Shown: positions 35,552 through 45,700 of the stretch, piece by piece
Numbering within the stretch: the stretch's first letter is position 1
How the letters are laid out: each line of letters opens with the position of its first letter
NCBI GenBank assembly: GCA_027382625.1
Contig: JAJKFJ010021704.1
Coordinates: 1 to 64,000 of the forward strand
Direction: 5' to 3'
Source: Tetmemena sp. SeJ-2015
Taxonomy: Eukaryota; Ciliophora; Spirotrichea; Sporadotrichida; Oxytrichidae
Length of the DNA stretch: 64,000 nt
The notes under the pieces: generated by a model
Database searches by the model: none
What the model was told of the DNA's origin: nothing
Seen by the model: the letters and a program-made list of their open reading frames with translations, nothing else
Program-made: the position numbers and the translations under genes

Positions 35552-36404
35552 ATTAATTTTTAAAAACAATATTCAAAACTTGTGTCATTTAAAAGATTAA
35601 TGACAAGAGCTCTTTTATAATCCACTGTCTCCGACAGCTCTATTTTAGCTTTCTTAAAATATTAAATGAATTAAATGAGATAGTGCTATTATTAATTCGT
35701 TGGTTTACTATTCTCGTTTGGATCTTGAGAATCACCAAAACTGTCTTCACTTTTCGAATTTATGATATTTATTTTGCAGTAAACTTTTTGAAGGGGAACC
35801 CACCTCAAAACAATTCAAATTAATTATATTTGTATAAGATAAAATACAAAACATTCTTCGTATTTGTCGAAGAAATATCGACCATAATTTAATTAGGAGA
35901 GATGGTTAATTATTAAAATAAATTTAATATGATAGTTTAATAAATAAGTTATTTGACTTGCACTCAGTCTGTACAGTTTTTAAGATAATTTTAAAATTCT
36001 AAGCACCAGAGAAATATAAATTGAGAATCTATGATTCATTTCAATATAATGATTTGAAAATATAATCTTTAAATTTGATGCTTAAGAAATGCTATAGCTG
36101 TTATCTAAGATTGAGAAACTTATGAATTGTTTATAATTATTAATTTCTAATATTTAACATTTTTTCGATTATGCTATAAAATCTGAGGGATAGTGGGCTA
36201 ATTGGATCTTGTGTCTCTCTTACTACTATTATTATTTTTCTCTTGATAATGCTGCCTAGCTTTTAGAATCATGTAATTGGCTGCAAACCCCAGCTCTACC
36301 TCGTTTGAACAGTTATATAGCTGGGAGTTCAAATCCTGTATCCTTCCTCCAATATTAAACATTACTCTTGCCCTTACGAAATCTACCGTTTCATCTTCCT
36401 CCAT
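35550..36404 (-). CDS. unknown small gene abutting kinase paralog 2
   Basis: ATG 36404 (MEEDETVDFVRARVMF) opens a 68-codon segment with good coding character (NEVELGFAANYMILKARQH). After about 400 bp of AT-rich DNA, SKSEDSFGDSQDPNENSKP (35770-35710) and AKIELSETVDYKRALVI (35640-35590) follow. The last frame's TGA overlaps the ATG of the kinase (ATGA at 35551-35548), which is odd for genes that become separate chromosomes, so the true C-terminus may differ or the segments may belong to the kinase gene. Confidence 0.45.
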
Positions 36405-36876
36405 AGAATTAATTCATGTATAAATTAGACGCAAAATATCTACTTATGAGAAATAGTGGAGGGTCGTTGCTTTTCAAGATAGCTCATGATGTTGCTAGTA
36501 AATTTTTCACTACAAAATTAATTATCAAAGATTGCCAATCTATAATAAATAGAATTATGATGAAATACAATGCTTTGATTCATTTAAATGAATGCAAGTC
36601 GATATACTAACAAATTAATAACTCGGTCATTATATATGCTCAAACTAACTCCCTCACTTAAGTTAATAAAATAAATCCTACAACCTGCTCCTAAATTAAT
36701 TTCCAAACACTCTTTAACAGAATTCAATTGATATATGTTTATAAAATATTTTTAGGAATAATTATTTTAAAAAATTAGCTATTGAGGTTGTTTAATTATG
36801 TGGTTCCAGTTAAAATAAAAATTAGATTAGAGATAACACTACCTTAAATTACATAATCAGCGTCGGAGTCACATTA
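36405..36876. other. intergenic, AT-rich
   Basis: Between the unknown minus-strand gene and TauE copy 2. A 64-codon plus ORF at 36416 lacks coding character; nothing else seen. Confidence 0.5.
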
Positions 36877-38064
36877 ATGATATCACTTAGACTGATCTAT
36901 TCAAAAAGCATAATTTGCTCTCTCCTGATAGTTTTGACTAATGTAGATGGATAAGAGCTCATGACTACACCTTACAGATTTGATGAAGTGCAATTGAAAA
37001 GCTTTAACGAAGTGAATAGTAGTAACACAGTCGAAAAGCAGTCAACAACTTAATTGAATGTGCCTTGTAATGTAGATGATGACTGTAATCCTCCATATAT
37101 ATTCTGCTCATCAGAAACTAAGCTCTGCATTCATAAAGGAATATTCCCAATCTACGAAAGGGAGCTATTGGGAATAGTAGTTATTCCTTTGCTTTTGTCT
37201 ATGTTTTCAATTGCAGGCCTAGGAGGAGGCGGTATAATCTATTTAATTGCAATTTAAAATTAATTCTCCTTACTAATCATTCCATTTAGCATGCTTTGCT
37301 TTGTATTTGACACTAAAAACGCCATTGCAATAAGTAACTTCGCCATATTTACATGCTCTGTGAGTAGATACCTCTACACCTTAGGCAAGCGCCATCCCAG
37401 TCCTGAGAAAAAGCAGTACCCTATTATCGATTATAGCGTTGCCTCAGTCATGCTTCCCGTCGTTATGATGGGATCTCTAACGGGCGTATTCCTGAACATA
37501 ATCTTCCCAGCCATTCTCCTACAAGGAATCCTGACAGCTCTGCTAATCTACATGACTTACTAAAGCTACACTAAGGGCAAGGACATGTACAAAAAAGAAA
37601 CCATTAAATTTCAATAAGAGGCAGAAAAGAAAAGTACAGAAGAGTAGAAAGCATAGGAGCTGAAGGAAGCCAGATAGTAAAACGAATTTATCTAGGAAAT
37701 CCCAATAGACTCCTAGAAACCTTCTTCTATTACTGATAGGGTTTTAAGTATTTATAATTCTGACTATGATAAGCAGAAAGTGATGTAGACTTTAGAAATT
37801 GAAGAATCAAAGCCGTTAACACAAGGCTTAGTCTCATCAGAGAGCGCAGTTGAAAAAGATGAAAGAAAGCTTCTTCAGACTATAATAGAAAAAGAATATA
37901 CACATAAGCAGTGGGATAAGCATGCTTCTTGTATCGTTACTTATCTTATACTTGTTCTAACTAATCTTCTAAGAGGAAATAAGAGTCTAAAGTCTATTGT
38001 TGGAATCGACAGATGCAGTGCTGTTGATTTTCTTGTAATTTCTGATTTTTAGAATTTTTGTTGA
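36877..38064 (+). CDS. TauE/SafE-family membrane protein, copy 2, decayed 3' end
   Basis: One frame from ATG 36877 (MISLRLIYSKSIICSLLIVLT, signal-like) to TGA 38062. There is a Cys-rich lumenal stretch (CNVDDDCNPPYIFC, LCIHKG). The first TauE signature SIAGLGGGGIIYL is followed by TMs, ending with VASVMLPVVMMGSLTG, LLQGILTALLIYM and a long charged loop (ETIKFQQEAEKKSTEEQ). The segment DKHASCIVTYLILVL aligns with copy 3. Compared with copy 3 (CCVIALISIKRV), copy 2 has TGT to TGA at 38062 and a shifted frame just after, and no second half follows nearby. Either the rest lies elsewhere (scrambled) or the copy is dying. Confidence 0.7.
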
Positions 38065-38886
38065 GTTTAATAATAGCTTTGATTTCAATAAAAAGAGTGA
38101 GCTCTGCTTATAAATATTTATCAGAGAAATTGATTTGTATGTTAAAAGACTAAATATTTATGAAAATTAGAGACTTTGATAAAAAACATTTAATCACCAT
38201 AATTTGCACTTGCTTAAAAATCTCAAAGCATTATAAGTTGTATTCATTTCAACATCTTCCTCTTTGTTTTACTTAGCTCTATCATCATATTATGGCTAAA
38301 TTAAGAATAGATGATCGAGGGTTGCTAAAAAAGTGATTAAAAAAAAGAACCAAACAAGTTGTTTATTTATTACACTCCACCCAGAAACAATTATTAAATG
38401 CTATGAGTTTAATTGTGATCGGTAATGGAGTGCGAGAACCTATGATCTTATACAATAACTTCGGAAATTTTCCCCTTCGAGAAGGAATGACACGATTTCT
38501 GAGCTTCTGATAATTTTCTTATTTGATAACTTAATTTGAAGTTATTCTCGAATACTATTTGACCATCCAGAGGAGTAAATGATTTGATATTAGATATCTG
38601 AAATGGTTGAATCTAAGGAGCACTCTGCCTTCCTAGTTTAAACTGATTAAATATCTCTTATCCCCCATTTCCATTCGTATTCATTCTATATTCTGCTTTC
38701 AAGTTTGACTTTGCAAATAATTGGCTTTTGTGATATTTTTATGGTGAATGTTCATTTTAGAGAAGAAGTTAGATACACTTTAAGTCCACTTTTAATCCAG
38801 AAGGAATAGAATGAAAGTCAAAAACTCATTAAATTTAACAAGCTCAATAAATTTAATTAAAGTTAAATTTATTTGACTAATACAAA
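38065..38886. other. non-coding AT-rich spacer
   Basis: Residual similarity to TauE copy 3 (CAATAAAAAGAGTGAG) extends to about 38105. After that I see no coding frame up to the inverted-repeat element. Confidence 0.5.
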
Positions 38887-39320
38887 GGACAGATTAAATT
38901 GAAGCTGTTCTAAAAATGTAAAGTAGTAGAGGTTGTTCCCATAATTCTGAGTGCCTACACTATAGGGAAATACCCCCACTGCTTATAGTAGTGGATCTTC
39001 GGGCCTTCTCTATGTTAATTTTGAATTCAAATCAGGAAAAAAAGCTTGAACTGCAATGATGTCATCCTCTTGCTAAATGATGATTTAAAGACTTTTTTGA
39101 AAATCAAAAACAAATACCGCAAAGATAAGCAACTCCCTCCATCAGTTCATGTAATTCAAATCTCTTTTCTCTAATGGGTACTCAAAATTACCAAAGAGAT
39201 ACCCCGAAAATCGTCAACTATCGGCAAAGGGGGTATTTCTGTATAATGTAGGCACTCAGACTTATGGGAAAAACCACTGCGACCTTTGCATTTATATATC
39301 AAATTCAATTTAATCTGTCC
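38887..39320. mobile_element. 434-bp element with about 100-bp imperfect terminal inverted repeats
   Basis: GGACAGATTAAATTGAA at 38887-38903 is repeated inverted at 39304-39320. Further in, CCCATAA-TCTGAGTGCC and GAAATACCCCC blocks match in inverted order (about 38937-38987 and 39229-39283). The interior (about 240 bp) has no ORF. Fits a MITE or a transposon-derived IES between TauE copy 2 and the hydrolase cassette. Confidence 0.65.
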
Positions 39321-39544
39321 ATTTTATAGATCAAAGAAATTTAATTTTTATTTAATTCCTTTATGTGTTTAAATTTTAAAAATTTTAATTTTTTAAAATT
39401 TTCCTTTATTAAAATTTTATTAAATTATTAAATTTTTTAAAAAACTTCACCATAATTTTAAAAAATAAAAATTTTAAAAAAAACCTGGAAATATTGGTTT
39501 TTTAAATTTATTTTCACTTTTTTTTATTTTTTAAATTTAATTCC
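39321..39544. other. extreme A/T tract
   Basis: 39361-39540 is almost pure runs of A and T (AAATTTTAAAAATTTT type). No feature beyond composition. Confidence 0.5.
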
Positions 39545-39860
39545 GTAGAGTTATGCAAAGTTCACCTTCTTCTCGATATTTTGGTTGAGGTCATTTCCCG
39601 AGAGATCAATTTGTTTGTAATCAGTAAAGTAGATAGAGGGCATAAAATCCAAAACCTTTAAATAAGTTCCTTTATCGTTTATTCTCACAACAACATAAAT
39701 GCAAAAGCTCTCAGCATTATTGCCCCATCCCTTAAACACTGTTGAGTTATGACCGAAATAAGCAGTTTTAAATGTATGGTTTCCAATAATATACTAATTC
39801 ATCCATGTAGGCTCAAGTTCTTAAAAATTTTATGCTTCATTTCCCCCCTCAAATGTGCTT
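39545..39860 (-). CDS. partner segment P1 (unknown), possibly C-terminus of hydrolase 1
   Basis: About 100 codons on the minus strand: FEGGNEAQNFQELEPTW, GHNSTVFKGWGNN, VDFMPSIYFTDY, ending near NIEKKVNFA. It aligns along its length with the segment at 42732-43230 (FEQGNQEENF, NHNSILFKG, VDFMPSLIFTE), so it is a real protein segment. It lies about 740 bp downstream of the hydrolase on the same strand, separated by AT-rich DNA, and may be its last MDS or a separate gene. Confidence 0.55.
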
Positions 39861-40598
39861 TAAAAATTATAATAATTTTACTTTTTATGGTCTTAGATTT
39901 TGATTAATTTAAATTTGAAGATTTTAAATTTTCCATTATTATTTTAGCATCTTTCCCTTTATTTAAAAAGCTTTTACTGAGTATTTAATGCTTTTATTAA
40001 TAGTATTAGAAAGATAGAGAAATTAGAATTTAGGCCTTTATTATAATTAAATTACTGATTTATTTTTTTTATAAGGAAAATTTAAAATTTTTAAGATTTA
40101 TTCTTATCTTGAAATTTAACCCCCAATTTTTTAAATAAATTTTTTAACCATTTTTTAACAATTTCTTCTTTTCTTTCTTCCCCTTAAAAGCTTACTTAAG
40201 ACAGATCTGCAAACGCTTAGACTGTGTTTTTTGCATATCTATCATTAAGGTTTTTAATTAGTAAAACCAAAATTAATGGTACAACCAAATAAGTTAAAGA
40301 GTGCAAAGTCAGTTTATTAAAAAATATAATTTTAACAAAATTTAATTAAAACAATTTAGAAAAATAATGAAGATCATTTTAGAATTGCAGTTTCTGGCTC
40401 CACTCTTAATAAAGTGATATAATTTTAGAGATATCCTAATTTGAGCGTGAAAAGAGTAATGATATTTAGGAATCCCTCTACTACAACTTTTTATTTACTT
40501 TTGAATTTAATACTAATCGAATTTTAATAATTTATTATTCTATAAAATTGAAAGTATCAAACATTTATTTTAAAAGTAACATCCCTTTAATTTAAATC

Positions 40599-41564
40599 TC
40601 ATGGTTATAAGGATTTAAAATTTAAATCAAGAAGTGTATTGTGGTCAGCTTATTTCACTTCAATTGCTTTAGTATTGAGAATATCTGCTATTTAAATTGA
40701 CAAACTAGGATGTATTATTTTATCTTTGCCACCAAACACTATTTTTATTAAAGATGGGTTTATAAATAGGTTGTTTATTTACTGGTTCTCACCCTCTATG
40801 TCATCATTCAATACTCTTTCCTAGATTTCATTCTAGTGACCAAGCTAGAAATGAAGACTGAATTCTTTTGGAAGGCGAAGGGTATACAAATAAAACATTA
40901 AGACAAATTAATTACACATAAGGAAGAACAATTATTTTTGAATTAGCCACTTTTTCAACTGAAAGAAAAGGACTGATGAGGCCAACTCCAGCTAGTTTAT
41001 ACCCATATTTGATTATTTAAGCTGAGAGACTTGAAGCAAAATAGGTTCCAAGACTTCTGCCTACCACAAAGAATCTCAAATTGTTAAATAAATATTTTTT
41101 AGCATTAAATTTGAGAATCTAAGTTCCCTTCCCGTCTAATCAAAGTAGCTTTGCTTAAGTCCTTGACATAAAGAAAAGGTATTTTCCTCTACAGTTTCTT
41201 TAAATTTCTTTTTGTCACTCTTAACTGCATCATCCTTGTAAATTCTATAAAATAAATATACATATATGAAAACACACATTAAGACTAGAGAGTTTTTAAT
41301 TCCATAAGTGGGATACTCAACAAGAATCATTGGAACTCCAACGCTCTCGCTTAACTTTTAGACGAACTGATTTGCTTTAAATAAATAAGCTTAGAAAATG
41401 TTTTCTCCGTTACCGTGTAGATAGATACCCACAACATCTCTGTAAGCAGCAGAAGGCATACAGTATTTAAAAACAGCTCCATTCTCTCTTAATCTGAGGG
41501 AGTAGTCAACATTTTTCTGGTCAATTGAAGAACCAGGATATAGTACTTTTGCTAGAAAGTCCAT
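40599..41564 (-). CDS. alpha/beta hydrolase (BEM46/ABHD17-like), copy 1
   Basis: ATG 41564 (MDFLAKVLYPGSS). After removing three IESs: GIYLHGNGENIF (HG oxyanion strand), GVPMILVEYPTYGIY, nucleophile elbow FFVVGRSLGTYF (GxSxG), LAGVGLISPF, then after an unplaced gap VFGGKDKIIHPS (acid residue) and ADHNTLLD (catalytic His). Last frame ends at TGA 40599-40601. Family role: membrane-associated serine hydrolases, for example depalmitoylases or lipases; substrate unknown. All three IES positions recur in copy 2. Confidence 0.75.
41070..41120. other. IES, 44 bp, pointer AGAATCT
   Basis: AGAATCT at 41070-41076 and 41114-41120. Removal joins TGRELRF to FVVGRSLGT. The same position in copy 2 is 44339-44391. 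Confidence 0.85.
41241..41302. other. IES, 57 bp, pointer AATTC
   Basis: AATTC at 41241-41245 and 41298-41302. Removal joins EYPTYGI to YKDDAVKSD. The same position and pointer occur in copy 2 at 44513-44566. Confidence 0.85.
41374..41392. other. very short IES, 15 bp, pointer GCTT
   Basis: GCTT at 41374-41377 and 41389-41392. Removal joins GENIFQ to ANQFVQKLSES. Equivalent to the 19-bp IES in copy 2. Confidence 0.75.
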
Positions 41565-42128
41565 TATAGTATAGAATTTAATTAAATCGATCAATTATTA
41601 TTAAAAAAATATTAGATGGGAGCTGTGGCAGCTAAATTACCAGATTAACACGTTGATATAAAGCTTTTTAATTAAATTAAATAGTTTATATGAGTTTCTA
41701 CTTTAATCACTTTCATAGCAATGACTAGTAGCGAAATAAATTATGCGCATCCTCAACATCATCATAATATTCTTATGAACTAGTTCGATTATAACACTTG
41801 ATGAGTGCTCCAACAAAGAAGTTGAAAAGAGATACTATTTAAAGCTGGATTAAACAATAGGAAAATTTATTTAGTTTGAAGAAAACTCAAATGCCTCTCA
41901 TTTTTTTAATTAATTATTAATTTAATCAATTTTAAATCCTCACCTTTAATAACGTGTAGTAAATAAGGTTTGTGAATTAAAATAATAAAGAAATAACTTG
42001 GGATACATTTATATTCTCAGTTTTACAAATATATTGATCAATAATTAATTAATTCTCTAGTTTCTTATTTATTGATCAATTTAAGGTAATATAAAAACAT
42101 TTTTATCGGGAAAAAATTAAGATTATTT

Positions 42129-42442
42129 GATCGGTTCAGTCTTTGAAGTTGAAATATAACCAAGGACTTGCTTCTTGTGACGTGAGATACACCTCTAAAA
42201 ACACGCTTAAACTAATTCTGTTCTCTTTCATAGGTGGCTGGATCTCTGGGGCCCTCGGACTTGGAGGAGGAATAGTCTTCAACCCAATTTTAATGAGCCT
42301 GGGAGCACCACCTGCTGTTGCAACTGCCACTGGCATGTACATGATTTCATTTTCAAGTGCAGGCTCCACCACTACTTATATCGCGTACGGCCTCATCAAC
42401 ATAAGCTTTTCACTCTGGGTGGGTGTCATAGGTTCTATTGGC
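42129..42442 (+). repeat. duplicated TauE C-terminal MDS, copy B
   Basis: Over 95% identical by eye to 45054-45367, including the pointer GATCGGTTCA. After GGC at 42442 the two diverge abruptly, marking the MDS end in this copy. Confidence 0.8.
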
Positions 42443-42658
42443 TCTCCTAGAATTTTCTCAGTATTTGAATAGCAAAAGCACGCATCTTGTAACAAAGTTT
42501 ATCTCATAATTGCGATCACATAGCTTTTAAAAAGAAATAACAGTCTCAATTTTATTAGTTTATAGATGTATTGCTGTTGATTTTCTTGTGCTTGTTGGCT
42601 TTTACACTCTCTGTTGTGTTATAGCTCTGATATCAATTAAAAGAGTGAGATCGGTTCA
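42129..42658 (+). CDS. TauE/SafE copy 3, MDSs in permuted (scrambled) order
   Basis: Segment B (42129-42442) begins with pointer GATCGGTTCA and encodes QSLKLKYNQGLASCDVRY, GGWISGALGLGGGIVF (second TauE signature) and GMYMISFSSAGST. Segment A (about 42460-42658) encodes KHASCNKVYLIIAIT and LCCVIALISIKRVRSV, and ends with the same GATCGGTTCA at 42649-42658. Protein order is A then B, but the DNA order is B then A. Joining through the pointer gives KRVRSVQSLKLKYN in frame. A one-base frame change inside A (near 42565) is unresolved. No N-terminal MDSs for this copy are visible nearby. Confidence 0.75.
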
Positions 42659-42731
42659 CTCAAAATAAATGAGAATTTGTTTCGAAAACGTTGAAATATT
42701 GATTAAAATTTAAGTCTGATAAAAAAACTTT

Positions 42732-43230
42732 TCAAAACTTGGGCCTATCTAGTTGATAATCATAATAATTGATCAAATTTTCCTGCATTTCAACATTTAC
42801 CTCTTGTTTATTCCAGCCTCCCTTCTCTTCTTTCAGTTAAATTTATTCTTACTTTTGTGTAAGCTGAGAACCATTTTCAAAATTTTGCTCTATTAATTAT
42901 CGAAGACTCGCTAAGCTCAGCTTCTTATCCAGGATTTGGAAGAGTTCTAATCCAGAGATCTGTATTTACTTTTATTCAGTGAAAATGAGAGAAGGCATAA
43001 AGTCTACAGTCCTCAAATTTGTGCATTCGTTGCTTATTCTGGCATGAACATATGAGCGATAGGTCTCTTCCTCGATGCTCTGACCCTTAAACAATATCGA
43101 ATTGTGGTTTACTAAGGCAGCTGTAAAGATATATTTTTCCATCATATACTTGTTTATCGATGGCAGCTCTTGAGGGACAAAATTTTCTTCTTGATTTCCC
43201 TGTTCAAATGTGCTCAAAATAAACAATAAT
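42732..43230 (-). CDS. partner segment P2 (unknown), possibly C-terminus of hydrolase 2
   Basis: Reads FEQGNQEENFVPQELPS, NHNSILFKGQSIEEETY, VDFMPSLIFTEQKQ, SGLELFQILDKKLSLAS and a Gln/Lys-rich tail to TGA 42732-42734. Paralogous to P1 at 39545-39860 but with a longer tail. About 670 bp of AT-rich DNA separates it from hydrolase 2 upstream on the same strand, the same arrangement as in cassette 1. Confidence 0.6.
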
Positions 43231-43898
43231 ATAATGATATGCTACCAATCAATTTCATTATAGATATGATTGAATTTATTTCCAAGCTAAATTATTTAAG
43301 GAATTTTAAATTCATCAGTCTATTTAGTATAAAAATAGGTTTTACATTTAATGTTTATTTTATCGTTTAATCTTTTAGATTAACTGAATTTCAATTTAGT
43401 ACTCTTTTTAGTACAAGACCTTTTATCTTATCAAAAAGTAAGAGATGTTTGTGCACAAATTTTATAATAATTTATTTTCATGATCCAATAAAGTTGAAAT
43501 ATTTTATACTCTTGAGATTATAATTCACATTAATATTTGGAAGCAGTTTTCTTGGTTTCTTTCCTCATTTTTAAAACTTTCTTTAGAGAGATCATCCAAA
43601 GCCCTTAGTGTATACCCCGCATACTGATCATTTTAAAACATTCACTTATTGGGTAAATTATAATGGAGTATACACATAAATTAAAAATATCTGCGAATGA
43701 TGAAATTATTATATATCTTATAAATGTTTTAAACCTTTTAAATTGCTTAAATTATTATGCCTGCACCATTTAAATGCATAAAGAAGATCCTAGCAATATC
43801 TTTTTCTTCGAAATGGCTTTTAATAATTTCATGCATGGATTATTTATTTGAGGAAAGTGAAATCTCTCTCTTCTTATTTAGACATTTTCATTTGAATC
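43231..43898. other. AT-rich insert between hydrolase 2 and P2
   Basis: No coding frame on either strand. The size and position match the gap 39861-40598 in cassette 1, so it is a candidate large IES or intergenic spacer. Confidence 0.45.
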
Positions 43899-44844
43899 TC
43901 AACTATAAAATGAATTATCAAGAAGAGAGTTGTGGTCTGCATGATCCACTCTAACTGGCTGAGTGTTAAGACTCTCAGCTACTGCAATTGATAATCTGGG
44001 TTGTATTAAGTTATCATTACCCCCATACACTACTTTTATCAAAGATGGGTCAAAAATCTACTGATTGTAACCTACTGGCTCTATCTATCCTGAAAACCCC
44101 CTTCTTACTTAAACTAGAAAGAAAGAGTTAAGCCTTCTGGAATCAGTTTTGTAGACAAAATAAAAAAGAGCCAACTATAAATGTAGCTAACCAATTATTC
44201 CATAGTTTTGATTAAGCAATTTGAACTGTAGAAGGGAATGGACTGATGAAACCCACACCTGCTAGCTATTAACCGTGGTTGATTATTTAAAGTGCTAGAT
44301 GAGAGGCAAAATAAGTTCCCAAGCTTCTCCCTATCACAAAGAATCCCAATTTTAAATTGTAACTAGCATATTTAAACCGATTTTAAGAATCTAAGCTCCC
44401 TTCCCGTCTATTGAAAATAGTTGTCCTTCATTTTTTGGCAGACCTCAAAGTTTCTTCTTTCGATCTCCTGTTTAAAGAGTTGTCTGTTTTGTTGGACTAC
44501 GATGTCCTCATAAATTCTATAAATGTTATTGTCTTAAAGTAATAGAAGAAAGGAAATTATTAATTCCGTAAGTGGGAAACTCGACAAGTATCATTGGCAC
44601 TCCTACACGTTGACTCAATCTTGAGACAAAGTCATTTGCTATTAATTAAAATATAGGCTTCAAAAATGTTCTCTCCGTTGCCATGCACATAAATTCCCAC
44701 GACATCTCTGTAGGCAGTGAAAGGCATGCAATGTTGCAGAATAGTTCCATTTGGCCTAAATCTGAGGTAGTAGTCCACATTTCGAGGATCAATTTATGAA
44801 CCCGGATATAGTGCTTTTGCAGCTATTGAACTTGTAGAACCCAT
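43899..44844 (-). CDS. alpha/beta hydrolase (BEM46/ABHD17-like), copy 2
   Basis: ATG 44844 (MGSTSSIAAKALYPGS). After three IES removals: GIYVHGNGENIFEAN, GVPMILVEFPTYGIY, RFFVIGRSLGTYFASHL (nucleophile Ser), LAGVGFISPF, then after an unplaced gap VVYGGNDNLIQPR and DHADHNSLLD (His), TGA 43899-43901. In place of the usual acid after GG, GGNDN retains an Asp. Diverged from copy 1 in sequence but colinear, including IES positions. Confidence 0.75.
44339..44391. other. IES, 46 bp, pointer AAGAATC
   Basis: AAGAATC at 44339-44345 and 44385-44391. Removal joins TGRELRF to FVIGRSLGT. Confidence 0.85.
44513..44566. other. IES, 49 bp, pointer AATTC
   Basis: AATTC at 44513-44517 and 44562-44566. Removal joins EFPTYGI to YEDIVVQQN. 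Confidence 0.85.
44638..44659. other. very short IES, 19 bp, pointer GCT
   Basis: GCT at 44638-44640 and 44657-44659. Removal joins GENIFEA to NDFVSRLSQ and removes a TGA. Confidence 0.75.
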
Positions 44845-45053
44845 GAGGAAAAAGTAGTGAGAGTCGTAAAATATTTAAAAGTGATTAGAACTTAAAGACT
44901 TTTATACTTAATGCCACAACCAATATGACCAATAACTAAGCAAAACTCAAATTTATTAATCAGATGAACATAATTCACAAAAATGAGAAAAATATTTTTT
45001 AAGAATAAGCCAAATTCTATTGTATTTCATCTTGCCACAAGCTAATTTTTTTA

Positions 45054-45367
45054 GATCGGTTCAGGCTTTGAAGTTGAAATATAACAAAGGACTTGCTTCT
45101 TGTGACGTGAGATACACCTCTAAAAACACGCTTAAACTAATTCTGTTCTCTTTCATAGGTGGCTGGATCTCTGGTGCCCTTGGTCTTGGAGGAGGAATAG
45201 TCTTCAACCCAATTTTAATGAGCATGGGAGCACCACCTGCTGTTGCAACTGCCACTGGCATGTACATGATTTCATTTTCAAGTGCAGGCTCCACCACTAC
45301 TTATATCGCGTACGGCCTCATCAACATAAGCTTTTCACTCTGGGTGGGTGTCATAGGTTCTTTTGGC
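45054..45367 (+). repeat. duplicated TauE C-terminal MDS, copy B'
   Basis: Near-identical to 42129-42442 at a spacing of 2925 bp, part of the cassette duplication. Confidence 0.8.
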
Positions 45368-45587
45368 GCAACAGGAGGGCTTGCCTTATTCAACGTGATC
45401 ACCTAAAAGTACTCATAGAGATGATGAATTTAAATTTAAATACAACAGACAGTCACTTATTGTGTTCGTTCTAGCGGGAGTTCTTTTCGCATCAGCTCTA
45501 TCAGTTCCAGTATTTGGAGGGTTTGATCTCCTCAAACTAATAGAAAAGGGAGAAGACATCATCAAAATCAGCTCATTATGCGATTGA
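45054..45587 (+). CDS. TauE/SafE copy 4, C-terminal MDS(s)
   Basis: Starts at pointer GATCGGTTCA (45054-45063) and encodes QALKLKYNKGLASCDVRY, GALGLGGGIVFNPILM, SFGATGGLALFNVIT. After one frame change near 45410 it continues DDEFKFKYNRQSLIVF, LAGVLFASALSVPVF to TGA 45585. The upstream half is not adjacent. The pointer is compatible with segment A of copy 3 (42649-42658). The frame change may be a small IES or a real frameshift. Confidence 0.7.
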
Positions 45588-45700
45588 CATCAAATTAATT
45601 TCACTATCTGCAATTTTTTATTTTGTGTGAATCAACTTAAAATTAAATCTAGAAATTAAATGAAGTTTTGAAATGATAGATTGATAGTAACTTGTTCCAA

